Notes under the pieces: model-generated
What the model saw: only the letters and a program-made list of their open reading frames with translations
Databases searched by the model: none
What the model was told of the DNA's origin: nothing
Program-made: the position numbers and the translations under genes
Assembly: GCA_028720205.1 (NCBI GenBank)
Contig: JAQYLE010000039.1
Location: 1 to 64,000 of the forward strand
Direction of reading: 5' to 3'
DNA: 64,000 nt
DNA from: Clostridia bacterium
GTDB lineage: Bacteria > Bacillota > Clostridia > Christensenellales > Borkfalkiaceae
In this document: positions 36,315 to 46,027 of the stretch, piece by piece
Numbering within the stretch: the first letter of the stretch is position 1
Layout: every line of letters starts with the position of its first letter

Positions 36315-37706
36315 TCAATTCATTCCGAAGTAATTTACGGCGTTATTGTAGCAAACGTCTTCGATTACCTTGCCCACGAGTTTTTCGTTCTGCGTAATTT
36401 CGCCTCTTTCCATCATGCCGCCCAGATAATTGCAAAGAATTCTGCGGAAATAATGATGACGCGGATACGATAAAAACGAACGGCTGTCCGTCAGCATGCC
36501 TATAAACGCCCCGATATGCCCCGTTGCCGTTAAATCCTGCAAGTGCTTTTCCATGCCCGCTTTGTTATCCAGAAACCACCATGCGGGGCCGTATTGCATT
36601 TTTCCTTTCGCTTCGCCCGATTGAAAACATCCTAACAGCGTTACGATTTCCGCATTCATCTTGGGGTTTAAATTGAAAACGACGGTTTTTGGTAAGGCGT
36701 TTTCGTCGTTCAGCCTGTCGAACAGGCGCGACATGTTTTTTATGCTGTTTTCCTCCGCAATGCTGTCGTACCCCGTATCCAATCCCAGCCGCGCCAGCAT
36801 TACGGCGTTGTTGTTCCGCATCGCCCCTACGTGCAATTCCGTCGCCACGCCGTGTTTTGCGTAAAGTTTCATTAAAAAATACGTAAGATACCCTTTAAAC
36901 GTTTCCGCATCTTTTTCGCCGATCGTTTCGCCGTTTCTGCGTTTGACGAACGCCGCCTCCGCGTCCGTCCGCGCCCCGATCGGATAAACTTGCTGTAAAG
37001 CGATATCCGCGGCTTTCGCGCCTACGCCGATAAACGCAAGCAAGCGGTTTTCTATCGCGCTTTCCAGCCCGGAAAGCGTGGTGATTTTATGCGTTTTTTC
37101 TTCTAACAGCGCGATAAAATCGTTGTAGCGCTCCGCCTCGATATTCATAATCTTATCCGCGCGGAAAGCGGGGCTTACCTTAAATTTATATCCTTTTTTT
37201 GCGATTTTTACAAACGTTTCCAGATCGTCGAAAATCTCGTTTGTGGTAAACAGGTGCGTCACGTTCGATTTTTCTATTAAACTTTGCGGCGTAATGTTAT
37301 TCAGCCTGATATATTCGTTGCACCAATCCCAGATGAGTTCCGCGTTCTCGCCGTTAATCTCCAATTCGCAATTGAAAAACTCTTTCAGTTCCGCCTGCGA
37401 CCAATGATACAACGGGTTTCCGAACGCCGTGGAAAGCGTATTGCAATAAGCGAGGAATTTTTCTTTATTGCTTTTGTTCCCCGTAATATATTCTTCGTCT
37501 ACGCCGTAATTCCGCATCAGGCGCCACTTGTAATGATCGCCCGAAAGCCAGATTTCAAAAATATCGTTGAACGGTTTGTTTTCCAGAATCTGTTTTTCCG
37601 GTAAATGACAGTGATAATCGAAAATCGGCATTTTTTCCGCATATGTAGCGTACAGTTTTTCCGCCGTTTTGCTTTCCAGTAAAAAATTTTCTTTAATATA
37701 ACTCAT
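36315..37706 (-). CDS. uxaC: Glucuronate isomerase UxaC
   Basis: Isomerises D-glucuronate to D-fructuronate and D-galacturonate to D-tagaturonate in the cytoplasm. Amidohydrolase-like metal site FDYHCHLPEKQI is near residue 30. Family segments include ELHVGAMRNNN, FLDNKAGMEKHLQDLTATGHIGAFIGMLTDSRSFLSYPRHHYFRR. At 463 aa it is full length. The ATG follows CGGGAG and overlaps the uxaA stop (ATGA). It is the last gene of the minus-strand hexuronate operon. Confidence 0.95.
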   Translation of the reverse strand: MSYIKENFLLESKTAEKLYATYAEKMPIFDYHCHLPEKQILENKPFNDIFEIWLSGDHYKWRLMRNYGVDEEYITGNKSNKEKFLAYCNTLSTAFGNPLYHWSQAELKEFFNCELEINGENAELIWDWCNEYIRLNNITPQSLIEKSNVTHLFTTNEIFDDLETFVKIAKKGYKFKVSPAFRADKIMNIEAERYNDFIALLEEKTHKITTLSGLESAIENRLLAFIGVGAKAADIALQQVYPIGARTDAEAAFVKRRNGETIGEKDAETFKGYLTYFLMKLYAKHGVATELHVGAMRNNNAVMLARLGLDTGYDSIAEENSIKNMSRLFDRLNDENALPKTVVFNLNPKMNAEIVTLLGCFQSGEAKGKMQYGPAWWFLDNKAGMEKHLQDLTATGHIGAFIGMLTDSRSFLSYPRHHYFRRILCNYLGGMMERGEITQNEKLVGKVIEDVCYNNAVNYFGMN

Positions 37707-39100
37707 AAAGTTACTCCCGTTTTATAAAACGCTATCTCGCGTATGTCTTCGCTTTTGCATTTATATTCGCCGTTAAGCGCTTTTTCAAGCAACCCGAACA
37801 GACCTTCTTCGTCCATATCGTAGGCGTTGAAATCTATCCAATTGTTTTTAAACGCGGAAATTCTGTTGTTCGTCGCGATTTTCATCGTGGGCACGAACGT
37901 GGAAAAAGGAGTGCCTCTGCCCGTTGTAAACAGCACGATCTGGCAGCCGCTCGCCGCCAGCGCCGTTGCGGCAATTAAATCGTTCCCCGGCGCGTTCAAT
38001 GCCGATACGCCCTGTTCTTTTACCCGTTCGCCGTAAGAGAGCACGTCTGTAATCTGCGTGCTTCCCGCCTTTTCGACGCACCCCAGCGACTTTTCTTCCA
38101 GCGTGGTGATTCCGCCTTTTTTATTGCCGGGGCTGGGATTTTCATACACGGGAAAGCCGTTTTTGGTGTAATAGTCCTTGAAGTTTTCTATCATCGCCTT
38201 GTATTTTTCGAACACTTCGAGGTTTTTGCATTTATTCATTAAAAGTTGTTCCGCGCCGAACATTTCCGGCACTTCCGTAAGGATCGCGCTGCCGCCGCAC
38301 GCCACCACTCTGTCCGTGATTCTGCCCACCAGCGGATTTGCCGTCAGCCCCGAATAGCCGTCGCTTCCGCCGCATTTGAGCCCCACGCAAAGTTTTGAAA
38401 AATCGGTTTCTTCCCGTTGCAACTCTTTCGCTTTTCCGGCAAATTCCCGCAATATCTCTAATCCGTAGGCGTGCTCGTCTTCCACGTCCTGACAGTTGTA
38501 ATACGCGATATTGTCGCAGTCTTTCAGTTGTTCTTTTATTCCGTTCAGGCCGTTGTTTTCGCACCCCAGACCAACGAACAGCACGTACGAAGCGTTGGGG
38601 TTTTCCGCAATGCCGCACAGAAGTTTTCTGATGTTTACGTTGTCTTCCCCGAGTTGCGAACAGCCGAACTGGTGCGTTAAGGCAAATATGCCGTCGATAC
38701 TGCCGCTCACGTATTTCTGCGCCGCTTTTTCCAGGCGGCGGCACACGTTGTTCACGCACCCCACGGTAGGAATAATGTAAATTTCGTTGCGTATGCCCGC
38801 TTTGCCGTTTTTGCGTTTATACCCCCGGAACGTGCGCGCCGTTTTTGAAAGCGTATTCGCTTTGTATTCGTATTGATACGCCGCGTTTTTTTCGTCTAAA
38901 TGCGATTTTACGTTGTGCGTATGCACCCATTCGCCCTTTTTTATATTCTGCGTGGCCTTGCCTATGATTTCGCCGTATTTTATGATATATTCGCCCGCCG
39001 CAATGTCTTTTAAGGCGAATTTATGCCCCGCGGGAATGCTTTCGCTTCCTTCCAGCGATACGCCTACGTTGTCCTTTTCGTTTATAATCACGCTTTTCAT
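37703..39100 (-). CDS. uxaA: Altronate dehydratase (UxaA family)
   Basis: Dehydrates D-altronate to 2-keto-3-deoxygluconate. The N-terminal SAF-like domain has SIPAGHKFALKDIAAGEYIIKYGEIIG and THNVKSHL. The large dehydratase domain has FALTHQFGCSQLGEDNVN, VGLGCENNG, LKCGGSDGYSGLTANPLVG, with the cysteines that bind the metal. The ATG at 39100 overlaps the uxaB stop (ATGA) and gives 465 aa; the track's 29 extra residues lie inside uxaB. Both SAF and catalytic parts are present in one chain. Confidence 0.94.
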   Translation of the reverse strand: MKSVIINEKDNVGVSLEGSESIPAGHKFALKDIAAGEYIIKYGEIIGKATQNIKKGEWVHTHNVKSHLDEKNAAYQYEYKANTLSKTARTFRGYKRKNGKAGIRNEIYIIPTVGCVNNVCRRLEKAAQKYVSGSIDGIFALTHQFGCSQLGEDNVNIRKLLCGIAENPNASYVLFVGLGCENNGLNGIKEQLKDCDNIAYYNCQDVEDEHAYGLEILREFAGKAKELQREETDFSKLCVGLKCGGSDGYSGLTANPLVGRITDRVVACGGSAILTEVPEMFGAEQLLMNKCKNLEVFEKYKAMIENFKDYYTKNGFPVYENPSPGNKKGGITTLEEKSLGCVEKAGSTQITDVLSYGERVKEQGVSALNAPGNDLIAATALAASGCQIVLFTTGRGTPFSTFVPTMKIATNNRISAFKNNWIDFNAYDMDEEGLFGLLEKALNGEYKCKSEDIREIAFYKTGVTL

Positions 39101-40431
39101 ATCAGTACTTCGCCCTCGATAATCCGTTCCGTGTTTTCTTTCACCGTTTCGTAAAAGCCCGCGTACGCGGTTAAATCTTCGCCCCACATCTCCGCGTTTT
39201 GCATGATCTTTTCAAGCGGCTGCTTCATGGCGAAACATTCCAGATATTTAGCCTCGTCTTTCAACTCGCCGTGCTTTGTATAATACAGCGCGATAAGGTA
39301 CGAAAAACCGACGGCGATCTTCGGCGCGATTTTGCCGTGCGCCGCGTAATAATCTTTAAAACTCGGCAGTACCCGCGCCCGCCATTTAGAAATACTGTTC
39401 AGCGCGATGCTGATCAGCCGATGGTTTAAATACGGGTTTAAAAACCGCTCCGTCACGCTGTGCGCAAACGCCGTCGTCGCCGCAACGTCCTCAGATACGA
39501 ACGGAATGATTTCTTTTTCCAGCGTATCTGTTACAAACGCCGAAAGCCTTTCGTCTTTCATGCAATCGTATACCGTTTCTTTGCCCAGCATAAGTCCCGC
39601 CGCAACCAGATTGGTATGGCTGCCGTTCAGCACGCGCACTTTCCGCTTTTTATAATAATTTATGTCGTTCGTCAGCACGACTTCCACGTTGTGCGCGCCT
39701 TCTTTTACGTAGTTTTCTATTCCGCCTTTCTTTTCTATCGCCCACAGTCCGAACGGCTCGCCGACGCTGACGAGTTCGTCCGTTTCGCCGATCAGTTGCC
39801 AGACGCGATTTCTCGTTTCTTCGTCGCGCGGATACCCCGATACGATTCTGTCTACCAGCGTGTTGCAGTAGAAGTTTTGTTCCGCGTTCCACTTCCGGAA
39901 CGCCTCGGGCAGGCGCCAGAGCGCGACGTATTTTTCCACGCAGCGGAATAACTCGTCCGCGTTGTTTTCTATCAGTTCAACGGGCAGAATATATACGCCT
40001 CCCAAACCCGCGCGATATCTTTCGTACAGCCACTTCGTCAACTTCGCGGGGTAGGTTGCCGTTTCAAAATCTTCGAATTTGTCGCTTTCGCTGAAACAAA
40101 TCCCCGCTTCCGTGGTGTTCGATACGACGAGTTTTACTTCGCAATCCCGCGCCAGCGCAAGGTATTTCGGGCATTCGTCAAACGGAGAAAACGCCGATTT
40201 CACCGCGTCGATTTTATAAATTTCTTCCGTTTCTTTTCCGTTCTTCACGCCGCGCAGTACAATATGGTATGCGTTGTTTTGCTTTACGAATTTTTCTAAA
40301 CTTCCCCCGGGAATAGGCTTTACGATGTGTACTTCGTATTCTCCCGCGCCTTCTTTGTTCAGCGTATCGAAATACGCATCCGCAAACGTGCGTAAAAAAT
40401 TGCCTTCTCCGAATTGCAGTATTTTTATCAT
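39097..40431 (-). CDS. uxaB: Tagaturonate reductase (UxaB, mannitol dehydrogenase family)
   Basis: NADH-dependent reduction of D-tagaturonate to D-altronate. The Rossmann motif is ILQFGEGNFLRTFADAYF at the N-terminus. The polyol dehydrogenase signature follows (VRVLNGSHTNLVAAGLMLG), then ERFLNPYLNHRLISIALNSISKWRARVLPS. At 444 aa it is normal for UxaB. The ATG sits 6 bp past the stop of the GH2 gene with CGGGAAG upstream. UxaB rather than UxuB is favoured because uxaA and uxaC are adjacent, pointing to galacturonate. Confidence 0.92.
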   Translation of the reverse strand: MIKILQFGEGNFLRTFADAYFDTLNKEGAGEYEVHIVKPIPGGSLEKFVKQNNAYHIVLRGVKNGKETEEIYKIDAVKSAFSPFDECPKYLALARDCEVKLVVSNTTEAGICFSESDKFEDFETATYPAKLTKWLYERYRAGLGGVYILPVELIENNADELFRCVEKYVALWRLPEAFRKWNAEQNFYCNTLVDRIVSGYPRDEETRNRVWQLIGETDELVSVGEPFGLWAIEKKGGIENYVKEGAHNVEVVLTNDINYYKKRKVRVLNGSHTNLVAAGLMLGKETVYDCMKDERLSAFVTDTLEKEIIPFVSEDVAATTAFAHSVTERFLNPYLNHRLISIALNSISKWRARVLPSFKDYYAAHGKIAPKIAVGFSYLIALYYTKHGELKDEAKYLECFAMKQPLEKIMQNAEMWGEDLTAYAGFYETVKENTERIIEGEVLI

Positions 40432-40437
40432 GCTCTT

Positions 40438-43335
40438 TTACTTCCCGTTACAAGATATTTCTTCCGCGACGTATTCAATCGCGTAATAGCCGCTGTTTAA
40501 TCCGGGCGTAAACGGCGGAAGTTCCGTTTGAAAATCCGCCTGTACGTTTTTATACGTCGCCGTATCCGCTATGTTGCCGTCGGCGTCTTTTACGTTTATG
40601 GTAACGTTATATAAACAACCTTTTTCGCAGCCCGTAAGCACGGGGACGATCGTAAATCCGCGCCCGGCGAGCACGTCGGTGGATTTTGAAAAACACACCG
40701 TTTTCGCATACCCTTCTTTCAAGGCGTAAAAAGCCTGCTTGGCATAGCCGTAAAAATCGATTACGGGTTTTAAATATCCCGCGTCGTTCGCCCCGCCCGT
40801 TAAACAACACCATAACAGTCCGTCCGCGCCCAGATACCGCATATATTTCACGGTATTGTAAGCGCATAACGCCTGATATGCCTGACTCAATTTCCATTCG
40901 CTCTGCGTAGTGCTTCTGCCCAAGGCGTTTTTCTCGTCGGAAAGTTCGTACGAATGAGCGTTGAAAAACGCTTTGCTTTCCGGCACGGTATGATCCTGCC
41001 TGCCCATCACGGCAAATTCCGATATGATATATGCGTGCTTTTTTGAAGCAAACAGCGCGGGCTGAGAGTTCCACGCCTGCTTTCTGAACATATCCCACTT
41101 GTTTCCGTAGCCCAGCAACAAATCGTAATTGTGCGAACTTCTCACCACCAAAGGATCGTTCCAGCCGAACGAACTTTGCGCCGCGTTAAAATCCTGATCC
41201 GCTTTTCCGTCGTCCTGATAATAAAAGCCGCTGTTGCCGTACAGGCCGCCGCCGTAATAAATATGCGAGGAAGGGCAAAGCAGCCGCGTATCGTCCACCC
41301 GTTTTACGGCGGAAACGAATTCGTCGAACAACGCGTCGAAAGAATATTTATCCGCGTGGAACTCGTTGCTTCCTTCCCACATAATTACGGAAGGATGCGA
41401 TAACGTTTCTTTAATCTGCTCGCAATACGCTTCCTTCTGCCGCCAGCCCCGTCCGTCTTCAACGCCCTCTGCCGAATCGATCAGCCGCGTCGTCCAGATC
41501 GTCATCAGGCCCAGCCGGTCGAAAATTTCTCCGTAACGCGGATCGTTGGAACCGTAGCCAAGAAAATGCAGGCGCGCCGTATTGCCGTTCATTTTTTTAA
41601 TACAAAGTGCCTGCCGTACGATTTCTTCGCCGGTGGGGCAAACGTGATTTACGCCGATTTCTTCGTACGGCGGTAAAAACTGCATTAAAAGCGCGCCCGT
41701 AAGCAAAATTTTCTTGCCGTTTAAAAGAATATCGCCGTTTTTCTGTTCAATCGTTCTGAACCCCGTTTCCAGCGCGTAATCGTCGTAGATGCCGTTTTCG
41801 TCGTACAATTCCGCCCGCAGGATATACAGCGCGGGGTTTTCGGGCGACCAACTTTCCGCAGGAAAGGTAAGCGTCGTTTCCGTTTCTGTTTCCGCCGCGC
41901 CCGCGTAAATTTTATCTTCCTGCCCGTCCGGCGCTTTCGCAAGATACAGCGCCCATTTCTTTCCCGTTGCGTTTACGGCGGATAATTTAACGGAAACGGT
42001 TACTCCGTCTTTCCGCGTGTTTAAAGTTTTTACCGTAAGAGTATCGATATAACTTTCGGGGAGAAAATCGACGTACGCCTCTCTGCAAAACCAGCCGATA
42101 TACGGATCGGCGCTTCTGTGCCAACTGTAATTCACTTCGGGCGCGCGCGGATTTACGATAAACTGTATCTCGTTTTCCCCGGGTTTTAAAAACGGCGTTA
42201 CGTCCGTTACGATTTTTGTGAAATCTTCCGCCGCGGCGGCGATTTTTCCGTTGATCTTCACAACGCCCGAAGGATCTAACGAACCCGCGTGCAATACGGC
42301 TCTGCCGCCTTCGTACGCGAAAGAGGATTGCAAAATAAGGCATTTATCCTTATTTTTTTCCGTTCCTGCGGCATAGGGCAAACTGACCTTGCCGATATAT
42401 TCGGGCGTTCCCGTATATTCGGATATTTCAGCGTTTTTAAACGCCCCGACGCTTTCGGGCGTTACGCCCGCCGTTTCCCTTACAAAAAAATTTTTCCTCG
42501 CGCCGTCGGAAAAGTCGATTTCTTTCAGGGTAAATTTCCACTTTCCTTCCGGACGGAAGCCGCCGCAAATAAAAAGCGAATCGGGCGATAACGCGTTTGT
42601 AAGGGGCAATTCTTCCCCGTATGCCTTGCCGTTCAGAGAAATTTTAAAGCGGTTTTCATACAATTCGATTTGTATCTCGTTGTTTTTGCCGGTAACGAAA
42701 TCGCCTATTTTTACGTTTTGCGGGTGGTAAATATCCGGCACGCCCACGCGGGCGTAGAATTCGCCGTTGCGGTAAAACTGTAATTTGAGCACTTCTTTAA
42801 TGCCGCGCCTGAGTTCCACATATCTTCCGCAGGTGGTGGTAAGAGGCTTTTTCCCTTCTCCCCGTCTTGTGGCCGCGTCGAGGTAATCGTGCGGAATATA
42901 TACCGAAAAGGAAAGTTTTTCGGCCTTTCCGTCGGTTAAAAAATAATACTGCGCCGCAGGAACGGGCGGAAGAATACCGTCGGTGAAAACAACCGCGTTT
43001 TTTTCTCTTTTTGCGTTTCCGTAAAATTTCCAGCCCGCGTATTCGCCGCGTCGCTCGCATAAATACGCGTCCGCCGTATCGAAACGGAACCGCTTTCTGC
43101 GCTTGCAATTTACGCTGTAATCGATTTTTTTTAAAACGTCCGCCGCTTCCTTAGCGGATATCACCGTTTCCGAACCGTTCTGCGTGCCGTTCTTTTTATC
43201 GAGGAACGCCGCGTAGTTTTCAAGAAATTCCCATCTGTCGTTATCGCCGAGCAAACTTTCCGCGCCCGAAAAATCGCCGCAGGAAATTTCGCGTTCGCAG
43301 TCGTATTTTATAAAATCGTAAAAATAATTTTTCAC
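40438..43335 (-). CDS. Glycoside hydrolase family 2 protein
   Basis: A 965-aa cytoplasmic GH2 enzyme with no signal peptide. The N-terminal part includes a sugar-binding-like beta domain. The GH2 sandwich follows (YSWHRSADPYIGWFCREAYVDFLPESYIDTL) and then the TIM barrel. The acid/base Glu lies in VIMWEGSNEFHADKYS (near residue 650) and a candidate nucleophile in AYIISEFAVMGRQD (near 775). The chosen start is the GTG at 43335, 5 nt after GGGAG; the track's ATG eight codons earlier has no ribosome binding site. As first gene of an operon with uxaB, uxaA and uxaC it is most likely a hexuronidase (beta-glucuronidase or galacturonidase) rather than a beta-galactosidase. This is inferred. Confidence 0.87.
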   Translation of the reverse strand: MKNYFYDFIKYDCEREISCGDFSGAESLLGDNDRWEFLENYAAFLDKKNGTQNGSETVISAKEAADVLKKIDYSVNCKRRKRFRFDTADAYLCERRGEYAGWKFYGNAKREKNAVVFTDGILPPVPAAQYYFLTDGKAEKLSFSVYIPHDYLDAATRRGEGKKPLTTTCGRYVELRRGIKEVLKLQFYRNGEFYARVGVPDIYHPQNVKIGDFVTGKNNEIQIELYENRFKISLNGKAYGEELPLTNALSPDSLFICGGFRPEGKWKFTLKEIDFSDGARKNFFVRETAGVTPESVGAFKNAEISEYTGTPEYIGKVSLPYAAGTEKNKDKCLILQSSFAYEGGRAVLHAGSLDPSGVVKINGKIAAAAEDFTKIVTDVTPFLKPGENEIQFIVNPRAPEVNYSWHRSADPYIGWFCREAYVDFLPESYIDTLTVKTLNTRKDGVTVSVKLSAVNATGKKWALYLAKAPDGQEDKIYAGAAETETETTLTFPAESWSPENPALYILRAELYDENGIYDDYALETGFRTIEQKNGDILLNGKKILLTGALLMQFLPPYEEIGVNHVCPTGEEIVRQALCIKKMNGNTARLHFLGYGSNDPRYGEIFDRLGLMTIWTTRLIDSAEGVEDGRGWRQKEAYCEQIKETLSHPSVIMWEGSNEFHADKYSFDALFDEFVSAVKRVDDTRLLCPSSHIYYGGGLYGNSGFYYQDDGKADQDFNAAQSSFGWNDPLVVRSSHNYDLLLGYGNKWDMFRKQAWNSQPALFASKKHAYIISEFAVMGRQDHTVPESKAFFNAHSYELSDEKNALGRSTTQSEWKLSQAYQALCAYNTVKYMRYLGADGLLWCCLTGGANDAGYLKPVIDFYGYAKQAFYALKEGYAKTVCFSKSTDVLAGRGFTIVPVLTGCEKGCLYNVTINVKDADGNIADTATYKNVQADFQTELPPFTPGLNSGYYAIEYVAEEISCNGK

Positions 43336-43454
43336 CCGATCTCCCGTTCCGCCGTACAAACTTTCCGCGCCGCCCCCGCAAATTTCCAGACGCGTCCGTC
43401 GACGAAACCGTCAGGAAAGCGGTGGAGTTTGAACGGCTGATTACTCTATATATA

Positions 43455-43482
43455 ATTATACGATTTCTGCGTTGTTTGTCAA
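43455..43482 (-). promoter_or_regulatory. Sigma-A promoter of GH2-uxaBAC operon
   Basis: On the minus strand TTGACA, 16-bp spacer, TATAAT, about 120 bp upstream of the GTG. The -10 lies in the symmetric AT-rich TATAATTATA, which may also be an operator half. Confidence 0.8.
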
Positions 43483-43587
43483 GCAATTGCAGATAGAATC
43501 ATGCGCTTCTCGCTTTTTCTTCCGGTATTTACGATCTCACGCCGTAAATCCGTTCAGGAACGGGCGCGGCTTTGTTTTTATCTTAAC

Positions 43588-44358
43588 TTATTCTTTTCGG
43601 TCCGGTTTATCGGCGGGCGGCGTCGGCACGGTTTCGTCCATGAATTTGCGATATCGGCGGGGCATCAGCGTATCTTGCAGTTTTGCATTGGCGCGGGCGC
43701 GGATCGCCACGGTATTAAAGTACTGCTTCCACAACGCGGAAATTTTTTCCTCTCTTTCGGAAAGAGGGATTTCCGCGCGCGCCGCGCGCAGTTTTACCGT
43801 GCGTTCGCCGTTATAACAAAGCGCGTATCCGCGCGAGATATCGTGCAGGATAAAAGGAAGTTGCATCCGCCTGATAAAATGCGGAGCAAGCAGGGGTAAA
43901 ATATCGTTATCGGGCGCGCATGCCGCGTAATAAACGCCCGCCGCCGTTTCTTTAAAGCGCAGAAAGCCTTTTAAACGTTCGACTTCTTTGCCGATCTGCC
44001 TGTAAAGATCTGTTGCCGCGGCAACGACGGGCAGATACGTTTTATCGCGGGCGGGGGCTTTACAACGGAAAATTTCTTTCAGGTATAAAAACGCGGTTTG
44101 TTCCTTTTCGTCGTTGCCCGAAAGCAGAATTCTGCCGATTTCGTGCAGTGCGCGCGCGTCGATTTTCTGCAGCGCCGCTTTCACGCGCGCCGCTTTTGTT
44201 TCGCTCTGCGCGTCGATGCCCGAAACGTCCGCAAGTTCGTCGGTGAGCGCGGGCTGAAAATTTTGTTTGGAAGTGAGGTAAGCGTTTTTGTTCCAGCCGC
44301 TGAAAACGGCGGCGTAAAACGCCGTTTCGCTCCCGTCCGTAACAAGCACCGTGCGCAT
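43588..44358 (-). CDS. TIGR03915 family DNA metabolism protein
   Basis: A 256-aa protein of the SAM_7_link group (TIGR03915/DUF4130), which is nearly always paired with a TIGR03916 radical-SAM enzyme. In some species it is fused to a uracil-DNA-glycosylase-like domain. Recognisable segments: VTDGSETAFYAAVFSGW at the N-terminus, ERLKGFLRFKET, PHFIRRMQLPFILHD and LWKQYFNTVAIRARANAKLQDTLMPRRYRKFM near the C-terminus. It lies 55 bp downstream of the radical-SAM gene. The function is presumed DNA repair or modification; the chemistry is unknown. Confidence 0.9.
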   Translation of the reverse strand: MRTVLVTDGSETAFYAAVFSGWNKNAYLTSKQNFQPALTDELADVSGIDAQSETKAARVKAALQKIDARALHEIGRILLSGNDEKEQTAFLYLKEIFRCKAPARDKTYLPVVAAATDLYRQIGKEVERLKGFLRFKETAAGVYYAACAPDNDILPLLAPHFIRRMQLPFILHDISRGYALCYNGERTVKLRAARAEIPLSEREEKISALWKQYFNTVAIRARANAKLQDTLMPRRYRKFMDETVPTPPADKPDRKE

Positions 44359-44413
44359 AACGGCTTATGCCTCCTTTTTTTCGTTTCGCGCCTTTGGCGG
44401 AAACGGGCGAAGT

Positions 44414-45988
44414 TCAGATTTCGCCCGTCAGAACCGACCGGCGGATTTCCGGCGTGGATAAATTGATTTTTTTCTGCGTTTCGTCGGCGGGAAGATCGAG
44501 CCGCGCGCCCGTAAAATACCCGCCGTAAAGATTCGCGGTTTCGCCGGAAAAATCGTTGCGTTGCGCAGCGGATTTAATCAGCGCGGCGTCGGAAAACAAG
44601 GAGAGTTGTTCCGCGCCGTCGGACGTTTCCGCCGCGGACAACGTCGCTTTGATTTTTTCTTCTTTTTCCTCGCCGTAAAATTTTCCGTCGCAGGTGATGA
44701 AATGCCGCGCGCGTTTTAACACCACGCGCATTTTTTTTAAGTGCTCGTATTGCAGTTCGGTATGGCGCCGCGCCGCTATGATTTTATTCGCCGACCTTAT
44801 GCCTATGCCGGGAACGCGGAGCAGAGAAGAAAGATCGGCGCGGTTGATTTCCACGGGAAACAGATTCAGATGTTTAATCGCCCAGGCGCATTTCGGATCG
44901 TACTCCACGGGCAGATTTTCGTCTTCGTCCGCAAGTTCTTCGGGAGAAAATCCGTAAAACCGCATCAGCCAGTCCGCCTGATACAGCCTGTGTTCCCGCA
45001 GCAGTTTTTCGCCGACGTCCGGCAACAGCGGATCGGCTACCACGGGCAGATATGCCGAAAAATACACCCGTTTCATCGAAAATTTCTGATACAGCGCCCG
45101 GGAAAGGCGCAAGATGCGTCCGTCCTTTTCCGGCGAAGCGCCCACGATTATCTGCGTGGTCTGCCCGGCGGGCAGGTACAGAGGGCGTTTGTTTGCGCGG
45201 AAGGACGATAATGCCGCGGAAGGGGACGAAGCAAACGAAACAAGCCGTTTTTCCGCCGCCGTCTGCTCGGCGCCGTTTGCCGCGATACCCATAATTTTGC
45301 GGTTATTTTCGCCGATACCCCCTTCGTTTTTCTCGCCCGATAAGCGCTTGAAAGCGGCGCCTTTCAAAGAGGCGGTACGCTCTGATAAAAATGCCTTTTT
45401 CCCTTCGGCAAGTTGTTTCATCGGCGCCAGAAGCGATTGTTTCGTCTTCTGCGGCGCAAGCCGTTTTAAACTGTCTTCGCCCGGAAGTTCCAGATTGTAA
45501 CTCATGCGGTCGGCAAGAAGAGCGGCGCGATCCGTCAGCAGCGGATCGGCATGGGGTATGCCCTTGATATGCAGATAGCCGTTAAAACGGTATCTGCCGC
45601 GCAGAAGTTCCGCCGTCTGAACCAGAAGTTCCATGGTGTAATCGGGCGTTTTATACACCGCGGAAGAAAGAAACAAGCCTTCGATATAATTGCGGCGGTA
45701 AAAATCAAGCGTGAGTTCGCAGATTTCTTCGGGCGATAACACCGCGCGCGGCACGTCCGCGCTGCGGCGGTTAGGACAGTATCTGCAATCGAACGCGCAA
45801 TCGTTCGTCATTAAAATTTTCAACAACGACAAACATCTGCCGTCCGCCGTGAACGAATGACAAATCCCTCCGATCGCCGCGTTGCCCGTTCCGCCCGAAG
45901 CGTTGCTCCTGCGCGAACCGGACGAAGAACACGAAACGTCGTATTTCGTCCCTTCCGTAAGTATTCTCAAACGTTCTTCGTCAATCAT
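44414..45988 (-). CDS. TIGR03916 putative DNA repair radical SAM protein
   Basis: A 524-aa radical-SAM enzyme. The [4Fe-4S] motif is MTNDCAFDCRYCPNR (CxxxCxxC). The N-terminal region has the conserved GGICHSFTADGRCLSLLK. A helix-hairpin-helix DNA-binding motif is near the C-terminus (LLRVPGIGIRSANKIIAAR). The family is usually about 420 aa. Here a low-complexity insertion of about 60 residues sits between RLAPQKTKQSLLAPMKQ and YLPAGQTTQIIVGASPE. The C-terminal tail after KATLSAAETSDGAEQLSLF is also long; it ends with a QLSLF sequence reminiscent of a beta-clamp binding motif. The ATG follows CGGAGCGTAACG. LexA-like boxes precede the gene. Confidence 0.92.
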   Translation of the reverse strand: MIDEERLRILTEGTKYDVSCSSSGSRRSNASGGTGNAAIGGICHSFTADGRCLSLLKILMTNDCAFDCRYCPNRRSADVPRAVLSPEEICELTLDFYRRNYIEGLFLSSAVYKTPDYTMELLVQTAELLRGRYRFNGYLHIKGIPHADPLLTDRAALLADRMSYNLELPGEDSLKRLAPQKTKQSLLAPMKQLAEGKKAFLSERTASLKGAAFKRLSGEKNEGGIGENNRKIMGIAANGAEQTAAEKRLVSFASSPSAALSSFRANKRPLYLPAGQTTQIIVGASPEKDGRILRLSRALYQKFSMKRVYFSAYLPVVADPLLPDVGEKLLREHRLYQADWLMRFYGFSPEELADEDENLPVEYDPKCAWAIKHLNLFPVEINRADLSSLLRVPGIGIRSANKIIAARRHTELQYEHLKKMRVVLKRARHFITCDGKFYGEEKEEKIKATLSAAETSDGAEQLSLFSDAALIKSAAQRNDFSGETANLYGGYFTGARLDLPADETQKKINLSTPEIRRSVLTGEI

Positions 45989-46003
45989 CGTTACGCTCCG
46001 TTA

Positions 46004-46017
46004 CGAACATTTGTTTT
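46004..46017. promoter_or_regulatory. LexA-like box 2 (weaker)
   Basis: CGAACATTTGTTTT lies between the radical-SAM gene's -10 and its ribosome binding site. It fits GAAC-N4-GTTY but deviates from CGAACRNRYGTTYC at two positions. Confidence 0.45.
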
Positions 46018-46027
46018 TTATAACGCA

